A stretch of 64,000 bases of DNA from Sulfuritalea sp. (GTDB taxonomy: Bacteria > Pseudomonadota > Gammaproteobacteria > Burkholderiales > Rhodocyclaceae): assembly GCA_022842325.1 (NCBI GenBank), contig JALHPU010000016.1:32647-96646 (forward strand), written 5' to 3'. Under the pieces are notes generated by a model. That model saw only the letters and a list, made by a program, of their open reading frames with translations. It was not told where the DNA came from and ran no database searches. The position numbers and the translations under genes were made by a program. Positions 52,044 through 62,015 of the stretch are shown in pieces (the stretch's first letter is position 1; each line of letters opens with the position of its first letter).

Positions 52044-52525
52044 CGTAGAAGTACATTGACCACAACTGCGTACTCTGCCACACTCAATTCACTAAGGGAG
52101 TAATAGCGACAATGGCCATATAAGAACTCGCATTGGCCATGGGGTGTCTGTTCCAGGCCGCAAGTGCAAGGCATGCGGCGGCGGTCGGATGGATACTGCG
52201 CACAGCGTGCTTGCCGTGCCGGTAATTCGACTTCTCGAATCCTGATCAGCAAAGTGCATTAAGGACACACCGTATCAACCGCATGTCGTGTGGCGACAGG
52301 TTTCTCGGTGTTCCTGGGCGAATTCGCGGTACAGCGCTGTTCGCTTCCAGGTTGTTGGCGAGCGCGGGGTTCTATCCGGGCGGCAGACCGGCGATGTTGC
52401 GTTAAGCAATGAGAATTGTCATCCCCGACACCGGAATCGTGCGCAACATGTGTATCGGGCACTGCGCCGAACTGACCGGGAAAATTACGCAAGCCGCTCA
52501 CGGCAAACCAACCAGGGTCATCGAA
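52044..52525. other. Intergenic region without a supported gene
   Basis: About 480 bases between the HigB relic and the secreted-protein gene. Short reading frames lack ribosome binding sites and recognisable domains. TTGGCCAT occurs twice near 52130-52140 in a region of lower GC. I see no clear promoter, hairpin or RNA gene. Confidence 0.4.
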
Positions 52526-53956
52526 ATGAAGCATTCATCTATCTCTGGCATCTGCGCCGCAGGTCAAAAAGAAAGTCCCACAGCCATGGCGCGCGTACTC
52601 CTCGTGGGGCTGGCCTTGCTATTGCCCGGCACGGCGGTGCTGGCGTCCAGCAATCCCATTCCCGGCGTTGACATCATCGTGAAGAAGAACCCCGGTCATG
52701 ACTACCCGATTACCGTGCCTACCGACAAAAACGGTACATATAAATTCACAGGGCTGGCGGCGGGGAACTACGACCTGTCCGTTGGCGGGCAGCGTGTGCA
52801 AACCGTCACCGTCGGCGCCAATCAAGGCATCAGCGGCGTATTGAGCAGCGAGCCGGGTGGCAAGGCTTCCATCACCTTCAACGGGCTGGTCAGTATAGTA
52901 CCGGACCTGCCAAGTGCCCCTGTCAGCACTTCCCGTTCCAACAAAAAAGCGGGAATTGCAAAGGGCGAAGTATCGCCGATTCCGACATCAGGAGGAACTG
53001 CCGCCGACCCGAGAAATGGTATTGGCGGCACGGGTGGCGGCAGATTGGCCTTCGCCGGTGCTGATGACGCCAACAGTGCGATGGGGGTTGTGTTAACCAC
53101 CAGAGGAACCGCTCCCGGCCCAACTGGCGGGGAGGGAACACTCCCGGGCATATTACGCGTGATCAACAACAGCGAGACCGCAAAGACCACTATCATTCAG
53201 AGCACACCCGTGAACGGCATCGGCGGCCAAGGCGGAGGTCGGCTTATGGCGGGCGGCGCCAATGCGGACAGCAGCAACCGGGATCATATCGATCAGGACG
53301 CGCAGACCGACATCAAAAAGCGGACCGCCGTGCAGTCCGGCGGCCCTGAGAATGCAAGAATAAGAATTAGTGCGGACGTGTCAACAATCAGAGTCCAAAA
53401 CTATGGAATCAAAGCCACAGAAACCGCTCCCGGCACTGATGGCGGGGATGGAAAACTCCCGGGCTTGGCGAGCCCCGGAACCCCCATTGTCGGCATACCG
53501 ATTTGGCTTGAGGGCGACCCAGGAAGCATAAAAGTTAGCGCCAAGACCGACGGGCAGGGGGCTTTCCATTTCCACACGCTGCCCGCCGGGAAGTACAAAC
53601 TTACTCTCCCCGACCTGCCTTCCCAATCGCTCATCGTCGAAGCCGATGGAATCGCTGGCGGCACGGTGATGAGAGGCCGCGACGGCAGCATGAGCATCTT
53701 CGATCGATGGGGAGTCCGCACCGCCGCCTCGCCAAAGGGCGGCGGCAGCAAGACAGCCGAAAAACCCGGCGCTTTCGGTAGTGGCAACACCTTGGGCGCC
53801 GGTCTTGGCGGCATGGGGCCGGGTCCGATGAACCCCGCTACGATGAACCCCGCTACGATGAGCCCCGGGGGGATGGGCGGAGCAATGGCACCCGGCGGTG
53901 GCGGCGCAATGGGGCCGGGGCGGGCCATGGGTGGCGGTGGCATGGGAAGACCCTGA
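52526..53956 (+). CDS. Secreted Gly-rich protein with two CnaB/transthyretin-like repeats
   Basis: The product is 476 residues from the ATG at 52526; an ATG at 52586 starts directly at the signal peptide (RVLLVGLALLLPGTAVLA) and may be the real start. After cleavage comes a first small beta domain (VPTDKNGTYKFTGLAAGNYD), a Gly/Thr-rich linker repeating GIGGTGGGRL and GIGGQGGGRL, a second beta domain (AKTDGQGAFHFHTLPAGKYK) and a Gly/Met/Pro-rich tail. The two beta domains look like carboxypeptidase-regulatory/CnaB folds found in surface proteins. Composition and strand differ from the neighbours. Function is unknown. Confidence 0.65.
   Translation: MKHSSISGICAAGQKESPTAMARVLLVGLALLLPGTAVLASSNPIPGVDIIVKKNPGHDYPITVPTDKNGTYKFTGLAAGNYDLSVGGQRVQTVTVGANQGISGVLSSEPGGKASITFNGLVSIVPDLPSAPVSTSRSNKKAGIAKGEVSPIPTSGGTAADPRNGIGGTGGGRLAFAGADDANSAMGVVLTTRGTAPGPTGGEGTLPGILRVINNSETAKTTIIQSTPVNGIGGQGGGRLMAGGANADSSNRDHIDQDAQTDIKKRTAVQSGGPENARIRISADVSTIRVQNYGIKATETAPGTDGGDGKLPGLASPGTPIVGIPIWLEGDPGSIKVSAKTDGQGAFHFHTLPAGKYKLTLPDLPSQSLIVEADGIAGGTVMRGRDGSMSIFDRWGVRTAASPKGGGSKTAEKPGAFGSGNTLGAGLGGMGPGPMNPATMNPATMSPGGMGGAMAPGGGGAMGPGRAMGGGGMGRP
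53828..53867 (+). repeat. Short tandem repeat in the Gly-rich tail
   Basis: ATGAACCCCGCTACG occurs twice in a row (53828-53842, 53843-53857) followed by a diverged third start ATGAGCCCCG. It encodes MNPATMNPATMSPGG and shows recent expansion of the tail. Confidence 0.8.
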
Positions 53957-53991
53957 ATGCCCCTCTGTGCCCCTGTGGTGAGGAATTCCGA

Positions 53992-54903
<912 letters not shown>

Positions 54904-54921
54904 GTGACGACCCTCCCCCCG

Positions 54922-54946
54922 ACCCCCTCCGGGGAGGGGGTGATTT
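54922..54946. other. GC-rich hairpin between hydrolase and ATPase genes
   Basis: ACCCCCTC (54922-54929) pairs with GAGGGGGT (54934-54941), with GATTTTGG after it on the plus strand. It may slow or end transcription from either side. It resembles the hairpin parts of the dispersed GC-rich repeat. Confidence 0.4.
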
Positions 54947-55012
54947 TGGTTCGCCGCCGGCGCGGCTCCATGGCATTGGCTGCGCCGCCTTGGGGCGGCC
55001 CTGCGGCGGCGC

Positions 55013-55681
55013 TCACGGATGCACGCCGGCCCAGGCGCGCTGGATGATGTCGCGCAGCAGGTGCAGGCGGCGATGGAAGAAGTGGTCGGCGCCGGGCACC
55101 ACGACCACCGGCAGGTCCATCGGCTGGGCCCAGGCCAGTACGTTGGCGAGGCGCACGGTTTCGTCTTCGGCGCCGTGGATCACCAGAGTGTCGGGCCCGA
55201 CCGCCTCGGTTTCGTAGTGCCGCATGCCTTCGACAAAACCCGCTGCAGTGCCGACCAGCACCAGCCATTTCGGCGGATCGCCGACTGCGGCGAGGCGCTT
55301 CGCCAGCCGCGTGGTGACGTAGGCACCGAAGGAAAAGCCGGCCAGGTAAAGCGGCAGCGGGGCGCCGGCCGCAGTCAGCACATTCGCATAGCGGGCACGG
55401 GCCCAGTCGTGTACCGCCAGCACGTCGTCGGTCTCGGCATCGCCATGGTCGTGCTCGCCCTCGCTGCCGCCGACGCCGCGAAAGCTCGGCCGCAGCGTGA
55501 TGCAGCCGCGCTCGCGGAAGGCGCGGGCCAGCGTGGTCACTACCTTGTTGTCGGCGGTGCCGCCGAACAGCGGATGCGGATGGGCGATCAGCGCGATGCC
55601 CTGCGGATTCTCGTGGCCTTCGACGAAGACCTCGATCTTGCCGTCGGGGCCGTCTACCAGTATCCGCTCATGACGCGACAT
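55013..55681 (-). CDS. Alpha/beta hydrolase
   Basis: This 222-residue protein has [20 protein letters not shown], the nucleophile elbow [18 protein letters not shown] and [16 protein letters not shown], giving a Ser/Asp/His triad. It is the small cytoplasmic alpha/beta hydrolase type common in proteobacteria. Substrate is unknown. It lies 3 bases after the ferredoxin gene. Confidence 0.85.
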   Translation of the reverse strand: MSRHERILVDGPDGKIEVFVEGHENPQGIALIAHPHPLFGGTADNKVVTTLARAFRERGCITLRPSFRGVGGSEGEHDHGDAETDDVLAVHDWARARYANVLTAAGAPLPLYLAGFSFGAYVTTRLAKRLAAVGDPPKWLVLVGTAAGFVEGMRHYETEAVGPDTLVIHGAEDETVRLANVLAWAQPMDLPVVVVPGADHFFHRRLHLLRDIIQRAWAGVHP

Positions 55682-55684
55682 CGT

Positions 55685-55993
55685 TCAGATCTTCAGCCGG
55701 TCTACGACCTTGCCGTGCACCAGGTGCTGGTCGATGATTTCGTCGATGTCTTCCTTATCGACATAGGTGTACCAGACCGCTTCGGGATAGATCACCATGA
55801 CCGGGCCTTCTTCGCAGCGGTCGAGGCAACCGGCGGCATTGATCCGCACATTGCCCGGCAGCTTCTTGCCCAGTGCCTTGACCTTGTCCTTGGCGTAGGC
55901 GCGCATGTCGCTCGCGCCGTGGTTGTTGCAGCAGGTTTCGCCCGCGGCGCGCTGGTTGGTGCAGAAGAAGACGTGGTGCTTGAAATAGCTCAT
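55685..55993 (-). CDS. Thioredoxin-like 2Fe-2S ferredoxin
   Basis: This 102-residue protein has FKHHVFFCTNQRAAGETCCN and RINAAGCLDRCEEGPVMVIY, the four-cysteine pattern of thioredoxin-fold 2Fe-2S ferredoxins (Cx12C-type then CxxxC). The ATG at 55993 starts the domain. Its role is electron transfer. Partner unknown. Confidence 0.88.
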   Translation of the reverse strand: MSYFKHHVFFCTNQRAAGETCCNNHGASDMRAYAKDKVKALGKKLPGNVRINAAGCLDRCEEGPVMVIYPEAVWYTYVDKEDIDEIIDQHLVHGKVVDRLKI

Positions 55994-56019
55994 GGGGCGG
56001 ACTCTGGACAAAGAAACGA

Positions 56020-56343
56020 TTATAGGGGCGCGGGGTATTTGACCGCGTTCTTGACGATCTTCTCGCGCGCCGCGGCGATCGGGTCGATGCCGAGCACATC
56101 GGCCAGTTCGGTCAGGTAGATCAGCACGTCGGCGATTTCGTCGGCGACCTCGGCACGCTTGTCCGCGGCCAGGTCCAGGCTTTCCTCGGGCGTGGCCCAC
56201 TGGAAATGCTCGACCAGTTCGGCGGCTTCCACGCTGAGCGCCATGACCAGGTTTTTCGGCGTGTGATAGCGATGCCAGTCGCGTGCGGCGCAAAACGCCC
56301 GCAGCGCATCGCGCAGGGTGGTGAGGTCAGTAATAGAGTTCAT
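56020..56343 (-). CDS. MazG-like nucleotide pyrophosphohydrolase
   Basis: This 107-residue all-helical protein has NLVMALSVEAAELVEHFQW and EVADEIADVLIYLTELA, the EExxE-12-28-ExxD metal motif of the MazG/RS21-C6 type. It cleaves non-canonical or dCTP-like nucleotides. It overlaps the VanZ-like gene by 17 bases. Confidence 0.88.
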   Translation of the reverse strand: MNSITDLTTLRDALRAFCAARDWHRYHTPKNLVMALSVEAAELVEHFQWATPEESLDLAADKRAEVADEIADVLIYLTELADVLGIDPIAAAREKIVKNAVKYPAPL

Positions 56344-57394
56344 TTTTTCTCGGACGGTAGATCATCAGCCAGGGCAGGGCAAGGAATGGCCACAGCGATG
56401 AGATCAATCGCGTGAGGCCGTTGAAATTCAGGAACTGGCCCGGGTTCCAGATCTGCAGCATGTTCTGCAGATAGGGATTTTCCGGCGCGACATTGACCAT
56501 CACGGTGGCCAGCAGCAGCGCCAGCGCGGCCACCGCGCGCTGCAGCGGGAAGCCGAGGAAGGACGCGCTCGCCCACAGCGCCAGTCCGATGCCGATGCCG
56601 AGGCTGTTGCCGGGCGTGATCCAGCCCAGCGCCGCCGCCGGCCCCATCAGCAGGGCGTGGGTGGCCGTCTTGATCAGCAGCGCGCCCAGCAGCAGTCCGA
56701 GGGTCACGCCGCGGGCGTGGCGGCGCAGCAGCATGGAAATCACCAGGCCCGCGGCCAGCAGGCCGGCGGCGGCGATCAGGGTTTCCAGCTCGACAAAGCG
56801 TTCCGCCATGAAAGGCTGGACCGGCGGCAGATCGAGCATCTGCCGCAGGTTGCCGCTGCCGAACAGCAGCGCTTCGGGCGACAGCTGGGTCATCAGCCAG
56901 GCGGCAACCAGCAGCACGCCGCTGTCGGCCCCGTAACCGTTCATCATCAGCCGGCGGCGCAAGCCGGCCAGTTGTCCCTGGTCCAGCAGCCGGGTACCCC
57001 ACAGCGCGCCCAGCCAGCCGCCGAGCAGGGCGCCGGCGGCGTTGCAGGCGAGGTCCAGATTGGACGGCACGCGATTGGGCAGGTAGTTCTGCAGCAGTTC
57101 CATCGCCAGGCTCAGGGCGCCGCCCAGCGCGGCTGTCAGCAGCCAGGCCGGCAGCGGTGCCAGGCGGCGGCGCCAGGCGGCGGCGCAGAGGAAGCCGAAG
57201 GGCAGGTAGGCGATCAGGTTGGTCGCCAGATCGAAGCCGGTGTAGTAACGCGGCCAGGCCGCGCCGAGAAAGCTCGACGGATCGCCGCCGCTGTCGTGCC
57301 AGTCGCTCAGGGGATACAGGCTGGCGTAGATGATCAGCAGCACGTAGCTGCCGGTCAGGTAGAGAGTCAGATGGGTACGCGTGCCGTTTGCCAC
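56327..57394 (-). CDS. VanZ-like membrane protein
   Basis: The product is 355 residues from a GTG at 57394. Several hydrophobic helices are present, with the VanZ-type start LYLTGSYVLLIIYASLYPLS, NLIAYLPFGFLCAAAW and the conserved region SLAMELLQNYLPNRVPSNLD followed by NAAGALLGGWLG. The C-terminal half adds five or more helices. Members are linked to teicoplanin resistance or envelope polymers but the role here is not known. Confidence 0.8.
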   Translation of the reverse strand: MANGTRTHLTLYLTGSYVLLIIYASLYPLSDWHDSGGDPSSFLGAAWPRYYTGFDLATNLIAYLPFGFLCAAAWRRRLAPLPAWLLTAALGGALSLAMELLQNYLPNRVPSNLDLACNAAGALLGGWLGALWGTRLLDQGQLAGLRRRLMMNGYGADSGVLLVAAWLMTQLSPEALLFGSGNLRQMLDLPPVQPFMAERFVELETLIAAAGLLAAGLVISMLLRRHARGVTLGLLLGALLIKTATHALLMGPAAALGWITPGNSLGIGIGLALWASASFLGFPLQRAVAALALLLATVMVNVAPENPYLQNMLQIWNPGQFLNFNGLTRLISSLWPFLALPWLMIYRPRKNELYY

Positions 57395-57458
57395 AGACCC
57401 GATTCTGCCGCCTTCGCCAATGCGGAACAAGGGCCGGCGGCAATGCGGCTTCCTGCCG

Positions 57459-58601
57459 CTACCAGCGACGCTGCAGGTTGCTGGTGTAGTCGGTGGGGAA
57501 GGCGTCTATCGCGATCAGGGTCTGGTCGAGCACGCGGCGTGCGGTTTCGGTGGTCAGAGAAAGGCAGACGCTGCGATCCTTCGGCCCGCCCGAGGTCAGT
57601 CCGACCAGGCGGCCCTCCTGGTCGACCAGCGGGCCGCCGGAGACTCCATGGTCGCAATAATTGGTCGAAACGATGAAGTTCTGGCCGTGACGGTTGATAA
57701 GGCCGAGCAGGGTTCCGCCGGAGGCGAGCAGCCGACCCTGCGCGAATCCGATGTTGTAGATCGGCGCGCCCCTGGCGAGCTGTGCCGCATTGCCCATGGC
57801 GATCGGCTTGCCGTTGAGGCCCGGTGCATGGGCAACGCAGGCATCCTCGGTGATCAGGAAGGCCGCGGCGACGATCAGGGTTTTCTGCCGCGTCGTCGCG
57901 TTGATGGCGAATATCGGCCCCTTGTGCACGTTGGGTGCAATGACATGGCAATTGGTCAGCAGCCTGTCGTTTTCTATGGCCACGCCAGTGCCGAGGCCAC
58001 TGTTGCCGATGATGAGGTAGGTCGAGTCGGAGAACTTGGCCAGCGTCGACGAATGCGGAGAGTCCTGAAACAGCTTCTGCGGCGGTGCCGGCGCGGCAGC
58101 CGGCGAGCTTCCCGGCGCCGAGGGCGTGCCCGGCTTTTGCACGGCGACGGCAGCGGGCGGCAGCAGCGCGGCGATATCGGCGCTGATGGCTTCGGGCTCT
58201 TGATCCGCCGCTGCTGCCTGTGGCGCCGGGGTCGGCGCCGCTGCCCGGTGGTCGACCGCGAGCGGCGTCGGGGCCATGTAGCGCCACGCCGGATACGCGG
58301 CGGCGGCGATCAGCAGCGCTGCGAGTACCGGCATGATCCAGCGCGGCGATTCCTGCGCCTTGGCCTGCCGGCGGTCGTCCGTACGCCGGTCGCGCTGGCG
58401 GCGGTCGTAACCGGCGCGCTGCCGCCGGTCGAGCAGGATGTCGCGGGTGTCGCTCAGGATCGCGATGCGGTTGTGCTTTTCCTCGCTCTCGGGCTGCGCT
58501 TCCAGTTTTTGCCGCAGCGCGGCGTAGGCGTTCTGGATGTCCTCCGGCGAGGCTTTGTCGCTGAGGCCGAGAAGTTCATAGAGGGACTGTTTGTCGGCCA
58601 T
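57459..58601 (-). CDS. Membrane-anchored trypsin-like protease with J-domain-like N-terminus
   Basis: This 380-residue protein has an N-terminal helical segment LYELLGLSDKASPEDIQNAY resembling the start of a J domain, but the HPD loop needed to stimulate DnaK is absent. Basic residues (RRQRDRRTDDRRQ) and one membrane helix (IMPVLAALLIAAAAYPAW) follow. A periplasmic trypsin-fold protease has His in LTNCHVIAP, a probable Asp in EDACVAHAP and Ser in GVSGGPLVDQEGRLVGL. The domain order (cytoplasmic J-like, membrane, periplasmic protease) is unusual and could link cytoplasmic state to envelope proteolysis. Confidence 0.75.
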   Translation of the reverse strand: MADKQSLYELLGLSDKASPEDIQNAYAALRQKLEAQPESEEKHNRIAILSDTRDILLDRRQRAGYDRRQRDRRTDDRRQAKAQESPRWIMPVLAALLIAAAAYPAWRYMAPTPLAVDHRAAAPTPAPQAAAADQEPEAISADIAALLPPAAVAVQKPGTPSAPGSSPAAAPAPPQKLFQDSPHSSTLAKFSDSTYLIIGNSGLGTGVAIENDRLLTNCHVIAPNVHKGPIFAINATTRQKTLIVAAAFLITEDACVAHAPGLNGKPIAMGNAAQLARGAPIYNIGFAQGRLLASGGTLLGLINRHGQNFIVSTNYCDHGVSGGPLVDQEGRLVGLTSGGPKDRSVCLSLTTETARRVLDQTLIAIDAFPTDYTSNLQRRW

Positions 58602-58616
58602 TGTCGCCAGCTTCTC

Positions 58617-60113
58617 TCAGTGTCGGTGCTCGGGTTCGGCGTGGTGCGTCTGCGCCGCCGCATGGTGGTGCAGGATCGCGTGCGGGTCCTCGTGCGGCAG
58701 GCGGTGGCCAACCCATTGCGGCAGCAGCGAGCCGGCGACCATGCCCAGGATCGAGACGCCGAGGCCGATCAACTGCGGCGGCACCAGGCTGGCCTCGCCG
58801 ATCAGCACTTCGATCAGGATCCAGGAGATCAGGCCGCCGAAGGTCGCCGCCAGCGCGCCCTGGGTCGTCGCGCGTTTCCAGAAGATTCCGGCGGCGAGAG
58901 GGACGAAGGCGCCGGCCAGGGTCACCTTGTAGGCGTTCTCGACCATCTTGAAAATCGAGGCCTCGGATTTCAGCGCGAAGCCCAGCACGATGCAGGTGAA
59001 CACCACCAGGCAGCCGCGCATCACGCGCAGGAACTGGTGGTCGCCCATGCCCGGATAGAAGCCGCGGATGACGTTTTCGGCGAAGGTCACCGAAGGCGCC
59101 AGCAGCGTCGCCGAGGAACAGCTCATGATGGCCGACAACACGGCGCCGAAGAACAGCACCTGGGCGAAGATCGGCGTGTGCTGCAGCACCAGGGTCGGCA
59201 GCACCAGTTGCGAGTCCTTTTCCATCAGCCCGGAAAACAGCACGGGGTCGATCAGCGTTGCCGAGTAGGCGATGAACATCGGCACGAAGGTGAAGCAGAA
59301 ATAGATCGAGGCGCCGAGCACCGAACCCCACAGCGCGATGTTCGCCGTCTTGGCCGAGGTGATGCGCTGGAACACGTCCTGCTGCGGGATCGAGCCGAGC
59401 ATCATGGTCATCCAGGTGCCGAGGAAGGTCAGCCACAGCCAGGGGTCGGGCGCCGGAAAGAAGTCCAGCTTGCCGGCAGCACGCGCATGTTCGATTACCG
59501 CCGTGGCGCCACCGCCGACTTTGCCGCTGACGACCCAGGCGATGAACAGCAGGCCGCCCATCGACACCGCCATCTGCACGAAATCGAGGATGGCCACCGA
59601 GAACATGCCGCCGAACACGGTGTAGGTCAGCACGATGGCGGCGCCGAGGATCATGCCGGCGTTCTGCGAGACGGCGCCGTCGGTGACGACGAAGAAGATC
59701 AGCCCCAGCGCCTTGATCTGCGCCGCGACCCAGCCCAGGTAGGAGAGCACGATGCAGACCGTGGTGATGACCTCGACCGTGCGGTTGTAGCGCATGCGGT
59801 AGAAGTCGCCCAGCGTGATGATGTTGAGCTTGTAGAGGTAGCGCGAGAAGATGACGCCGGCGATGATCAGGCACATCGAGGAACCAAAGGGGTCGGCGAC
59901 GACGCCGGTCAGGCCGTCCTTGACGAAGGTGGCGGAAACGCCGAACACCGCTTCGGCACCGAACCAGGTGGCGAACACCGTGGCCGTCACCACCGGCAAC
60001 GGCAGGCTGCGGCCGGCGACGGCGAAGTCGCGGGCGTTATGGACGCGGGTGGCGGCGAACAGTCCGATGCCGACCGACACCATCAGATAGAGAACCACAA
60101 ACCAGAGCAGCAT
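58617..60113 (-). CDS. Sodium:solute symporter (SSS family)
   Basis: This 498-residue protein has about 13 hydrophobic helices, FAVAGRSLPLPVVTATVFAT and FGGMFSVAILDFVQMAVSMG as in SSS transporters, and VLSAIMSCSSATLLAPSVTF. The C-terminus is His-rich (HAILHHHAAAQTHHAEPEHRH region). Substrate may be an organic acid, amino acid or similar. The His-rich tail may bind metal. Confidence 0.85.
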   Translation of the reverse strand: MLLWFVVLYLMVSVGIGLFAATRVHNARDFAVAGRSLPLPVVTATVFATWFGAEAVFGVSATFVKDGLTGVVADPFGSSMCLIIAGVIFSRYLYKLNIITLGDFYRMRYNRTVEVITTVCIVLSYLGWVAAQIKALGLIFFVVTDGAVSQNAGMILGAAIVLTYTVFGGMFSVAILDFVQMAVSMGGLLFIAWVVSGKVGGGATAVIEHARAAGKLDFFPAPDPWLWLTFLGTWMTMMLGSIPQQDVFQRITSAKTANIALWGSVLGASIYFCFTFVPMFIAYSATLIDPVLFSGLMEKDSQLVLPTLVLQHTPIFAQVLFFGAVLSAIMSCSSATLLAPSVTFAENVIRGFYPGMGDHQFLRVMRGCLVVFTCIVLGFALKSEASIFKMVENAYKVTLAGAFVPLAAGIFWKRATTQGALAATFGGLISWILIEVLIGEASLVPPQLIGLGVSILGMVAGSLLPQWVGHRLPHEDPHAILHHHAAAQTHHAEPEHRH

Positions 60114-60213
60114 CGGGATTCCTCGTCAGCCTTGATCGCGTGTGCTTCATGCCGGGCCGCTGCAGCCGGCCCCCGGAGCGCCGGATTATAGCTGGCGCCG
60201 CATGGCTTGCCGC

Positions 60214-61752
60214 CTACTGCAGGACGGCAAAGGCCAGCGCACCAGCCGCGACGGCAAACGCCAGCCACAGCAGTTGGCGCAAACTGCGCATTTCGGCGGC
60301 CAGGCTTTCCAGCTCCGGGCTGGGTGCCGGCGTGGCGGTCGCCGTCAGCGCCTGATGCACCAGGCGCGGCAGGGTCGGCAGCAGCCGGGCCCAGTTGGCG
60401 GCCTCGCGCTTGACGTTGTTCTCGAAGGCGAGCCAGCCCAGTTGCTCGCTCATCCAGCGCTCCAGATAGGGCAGGGCGGTCTTCCAGAGGTCGAGGTCGG
60501 GATCGAGCTCGCGGCCGAGGCCTTCGACATTGAGCAGGGTCTTTTGCAGCAGCACCAGTTGTGGCTGGATTTCTACGTTGAACTGGCGCGAGGTCTGGAA
60601 CAGGCGCAGCAGCACGCGGCCCAGGGATATTTCCTTCAGCGGCCGGTCGAAGAAGGGTTCGCAGACCGAGCGGATCGCCGCCTCGAACTCGTCGACCCGG
60701 GTGTCCTTCGGCGCCCAGCCCGATTCGATGTGGGCTTCGGCGACGCGCTTGTAGTCGCGCTTGAAGAAGGCCAGGAAATTCTGCGCCAGGTAGTTCTTGT
60801 CGATGTCGGACAGCGTGCCGACGATGCCGAAGTCGAGCGCGATATAGCTGCCCTTGCGCGGCCCCTCGGTGGTGACGAAGATGTTGCCGGGATGCATGTC
60901 GGCATGAAAAAAGCCGTCGCGGAACACCTGGGTGAAAAAGATTTCGACCCCGGCGCGGGCCAGGCGCGGGATGTCCACGCCTTTCTCGCGCAGCGTATCG
61001 ATCTGCGAAATCGTCGTGCCGTGCATGCGCTGCATGACCATCACGCTGGTGCTGCACCAGTCCCAATGCACTTCGGGCAGGATCAGCAGGTCGGACCCCT
61101 CGAAATTGCGCCGCAGCTGCGAGCAGTTGGCCGCCTCGCGCATCAGGTCGAGCTCGTAGTGCAGGTATTTGTCGAACTCGCCCACCACCTCCCGCGGCTT
61201 CAGGCGCCGGCCGTCGGCCCAGAGTGTTTCCAGCAGGCTGGCGGCGACCTGCAGCAGGGCGATGTCATGTTCGATCACCGGCTGGATGCCGGGACGCAGG
61301 ATTTTCACCGCGACTTCGCGGCCATCCGGCAGCACCGCGAAATGCACCTGCGCGACCGAGGCCGAGGCCACCGGTTCGCGGTCGAAGGAGGCGAACACCT
61401 GATCCACCGGCTTGCCGTAGGCCTTCTCCAGCTCGGCGATGGCCAGTTCGGACGGGAAGGGCGGCACGCGATCCTGCAGCTTGGCCAGTTCGTCGGCGAT
61501 GTCCAGCGGCAGGATGTCGCGCCGGGTCGACAGCAGCTGGCCGAATTTGACGAAAATCGGACCGAGGTCTTCCAGTGCCTGGCGCAGGCGCACGGCACGC
61601 GGCGCCGACAGGTCGCGCCAGAACATCAGGCGCTGCGCGGCAAACAGCAGGCGGGTGCGCAGGCCGGGTTCGATCTCATGCTCGAGCACGAGGCTGTCTA
61701 GCCCGTAGAGGTAGGCAACACGGGCGATACGGATCAGGCGGAAGAGGCGCAC
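60214..61752 (-). CDS. ubiB: UbiB atypical kinase-like protein
   Basis: This 512-residue ABC1/ADCK-type protein has [20 protein letters not shown] (the KxGQ motif), [26 protein letters not shown] and [10 protein letters not shown]. Two membrane helices at the C-terminus (for example [19 protein letters not shown]) anchor it. It is needed for ubiquinone synthesis or delivery. Confidence 0.95.
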   Translation of the reverse strand: MRLFRLIRIARVAYLYGLDSLVLEHEIEPGLRTRLLFAAQRLMFWRDLSAPRAVRLRQALEDLGPIFVKFGQLLSTRRDILPLDIADELAKLQDRVPPFPSELAIAELEKAYGKPVDQVFASFDREPVASASVAQVHFAVLPDGREVAVKILRPGIQPVIEHDIALLQVAASLLETLWADGRRLKPREVVGEFDKYLHYELDLMREAANCSQLRRNFEGSDLLILPEVHWDWCSTSVMVMQRMHGTTISQIDTLREKGVDIPRLARAGVEIFFTQVFRDGFFHADMHPGNIFVTTEGPRKGSYIALDFGIVGTLSDIDKNYLAQNFLAFFKRDYKRVAEAHIESGWAPKDTRVDEFEAAIRSVCEPFFDRPLKEISLGRVLLRLFQTSRQFNVEIQPQLVLLQKTLLNVEGLGRELDPDLDLWKTALPYLERWMSEQLGWLAFENNVKREAANWARLLPTLPRLVHQALTATATPAPSPELESLAAEMRSLRQLLWLAFAVAAGALAFAVLQ

Positions 61753-61782
61753 GGAGGGCTGGGGCGGACGTTAAACGGGAAG

Positions 61783-61788
61783 TATAAT
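61783..61788 (+). promoter_or_regulatory. TATAAT -10-like element before argS
   Basis: TATAAT lies in the ubiB-argS gap about 228 bases before the argS start. No good -35 is seen at the right distance, so it is only a candidate. Confidence 0.3.
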
Positions 61789-61901
61789 TCACGGCTCATT
61801 GGAAACACCCGGAAAGCCCCGGAAAGACTCTGCGCAACGCTCATGAATCGACGAATTACCTCACATCATGAAATATCTTGATGTCTTGGCGCCTCAAGCT
61901 G

Positions 61902-61971
61902 GCAAGTGGGCCCGCCCCCTCCCATCCTCTCCCTCCCGGGGGAGGCTGCTAATTGGCTCGCTGCGCTCGAA
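61902..61971. repeat. Dispersed GC-rich intergenic repeat, copy C (inverted)
   Basis: Read on the minus strand it starts TTCGAGCGCAGCGAGCCAAT, then has AGCCTCCCCCGGGAGGGAGA and GGGAGGGGGCGGGCCCACTT, the same order as copy B. It lies in the ubiB-argS gap. Confidence 0.65.
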
Positions 61972-62015
61972 CCCGACACAGCGCGCTTGGCAATGTATTT
62001 CACGTTAATCCAGAT

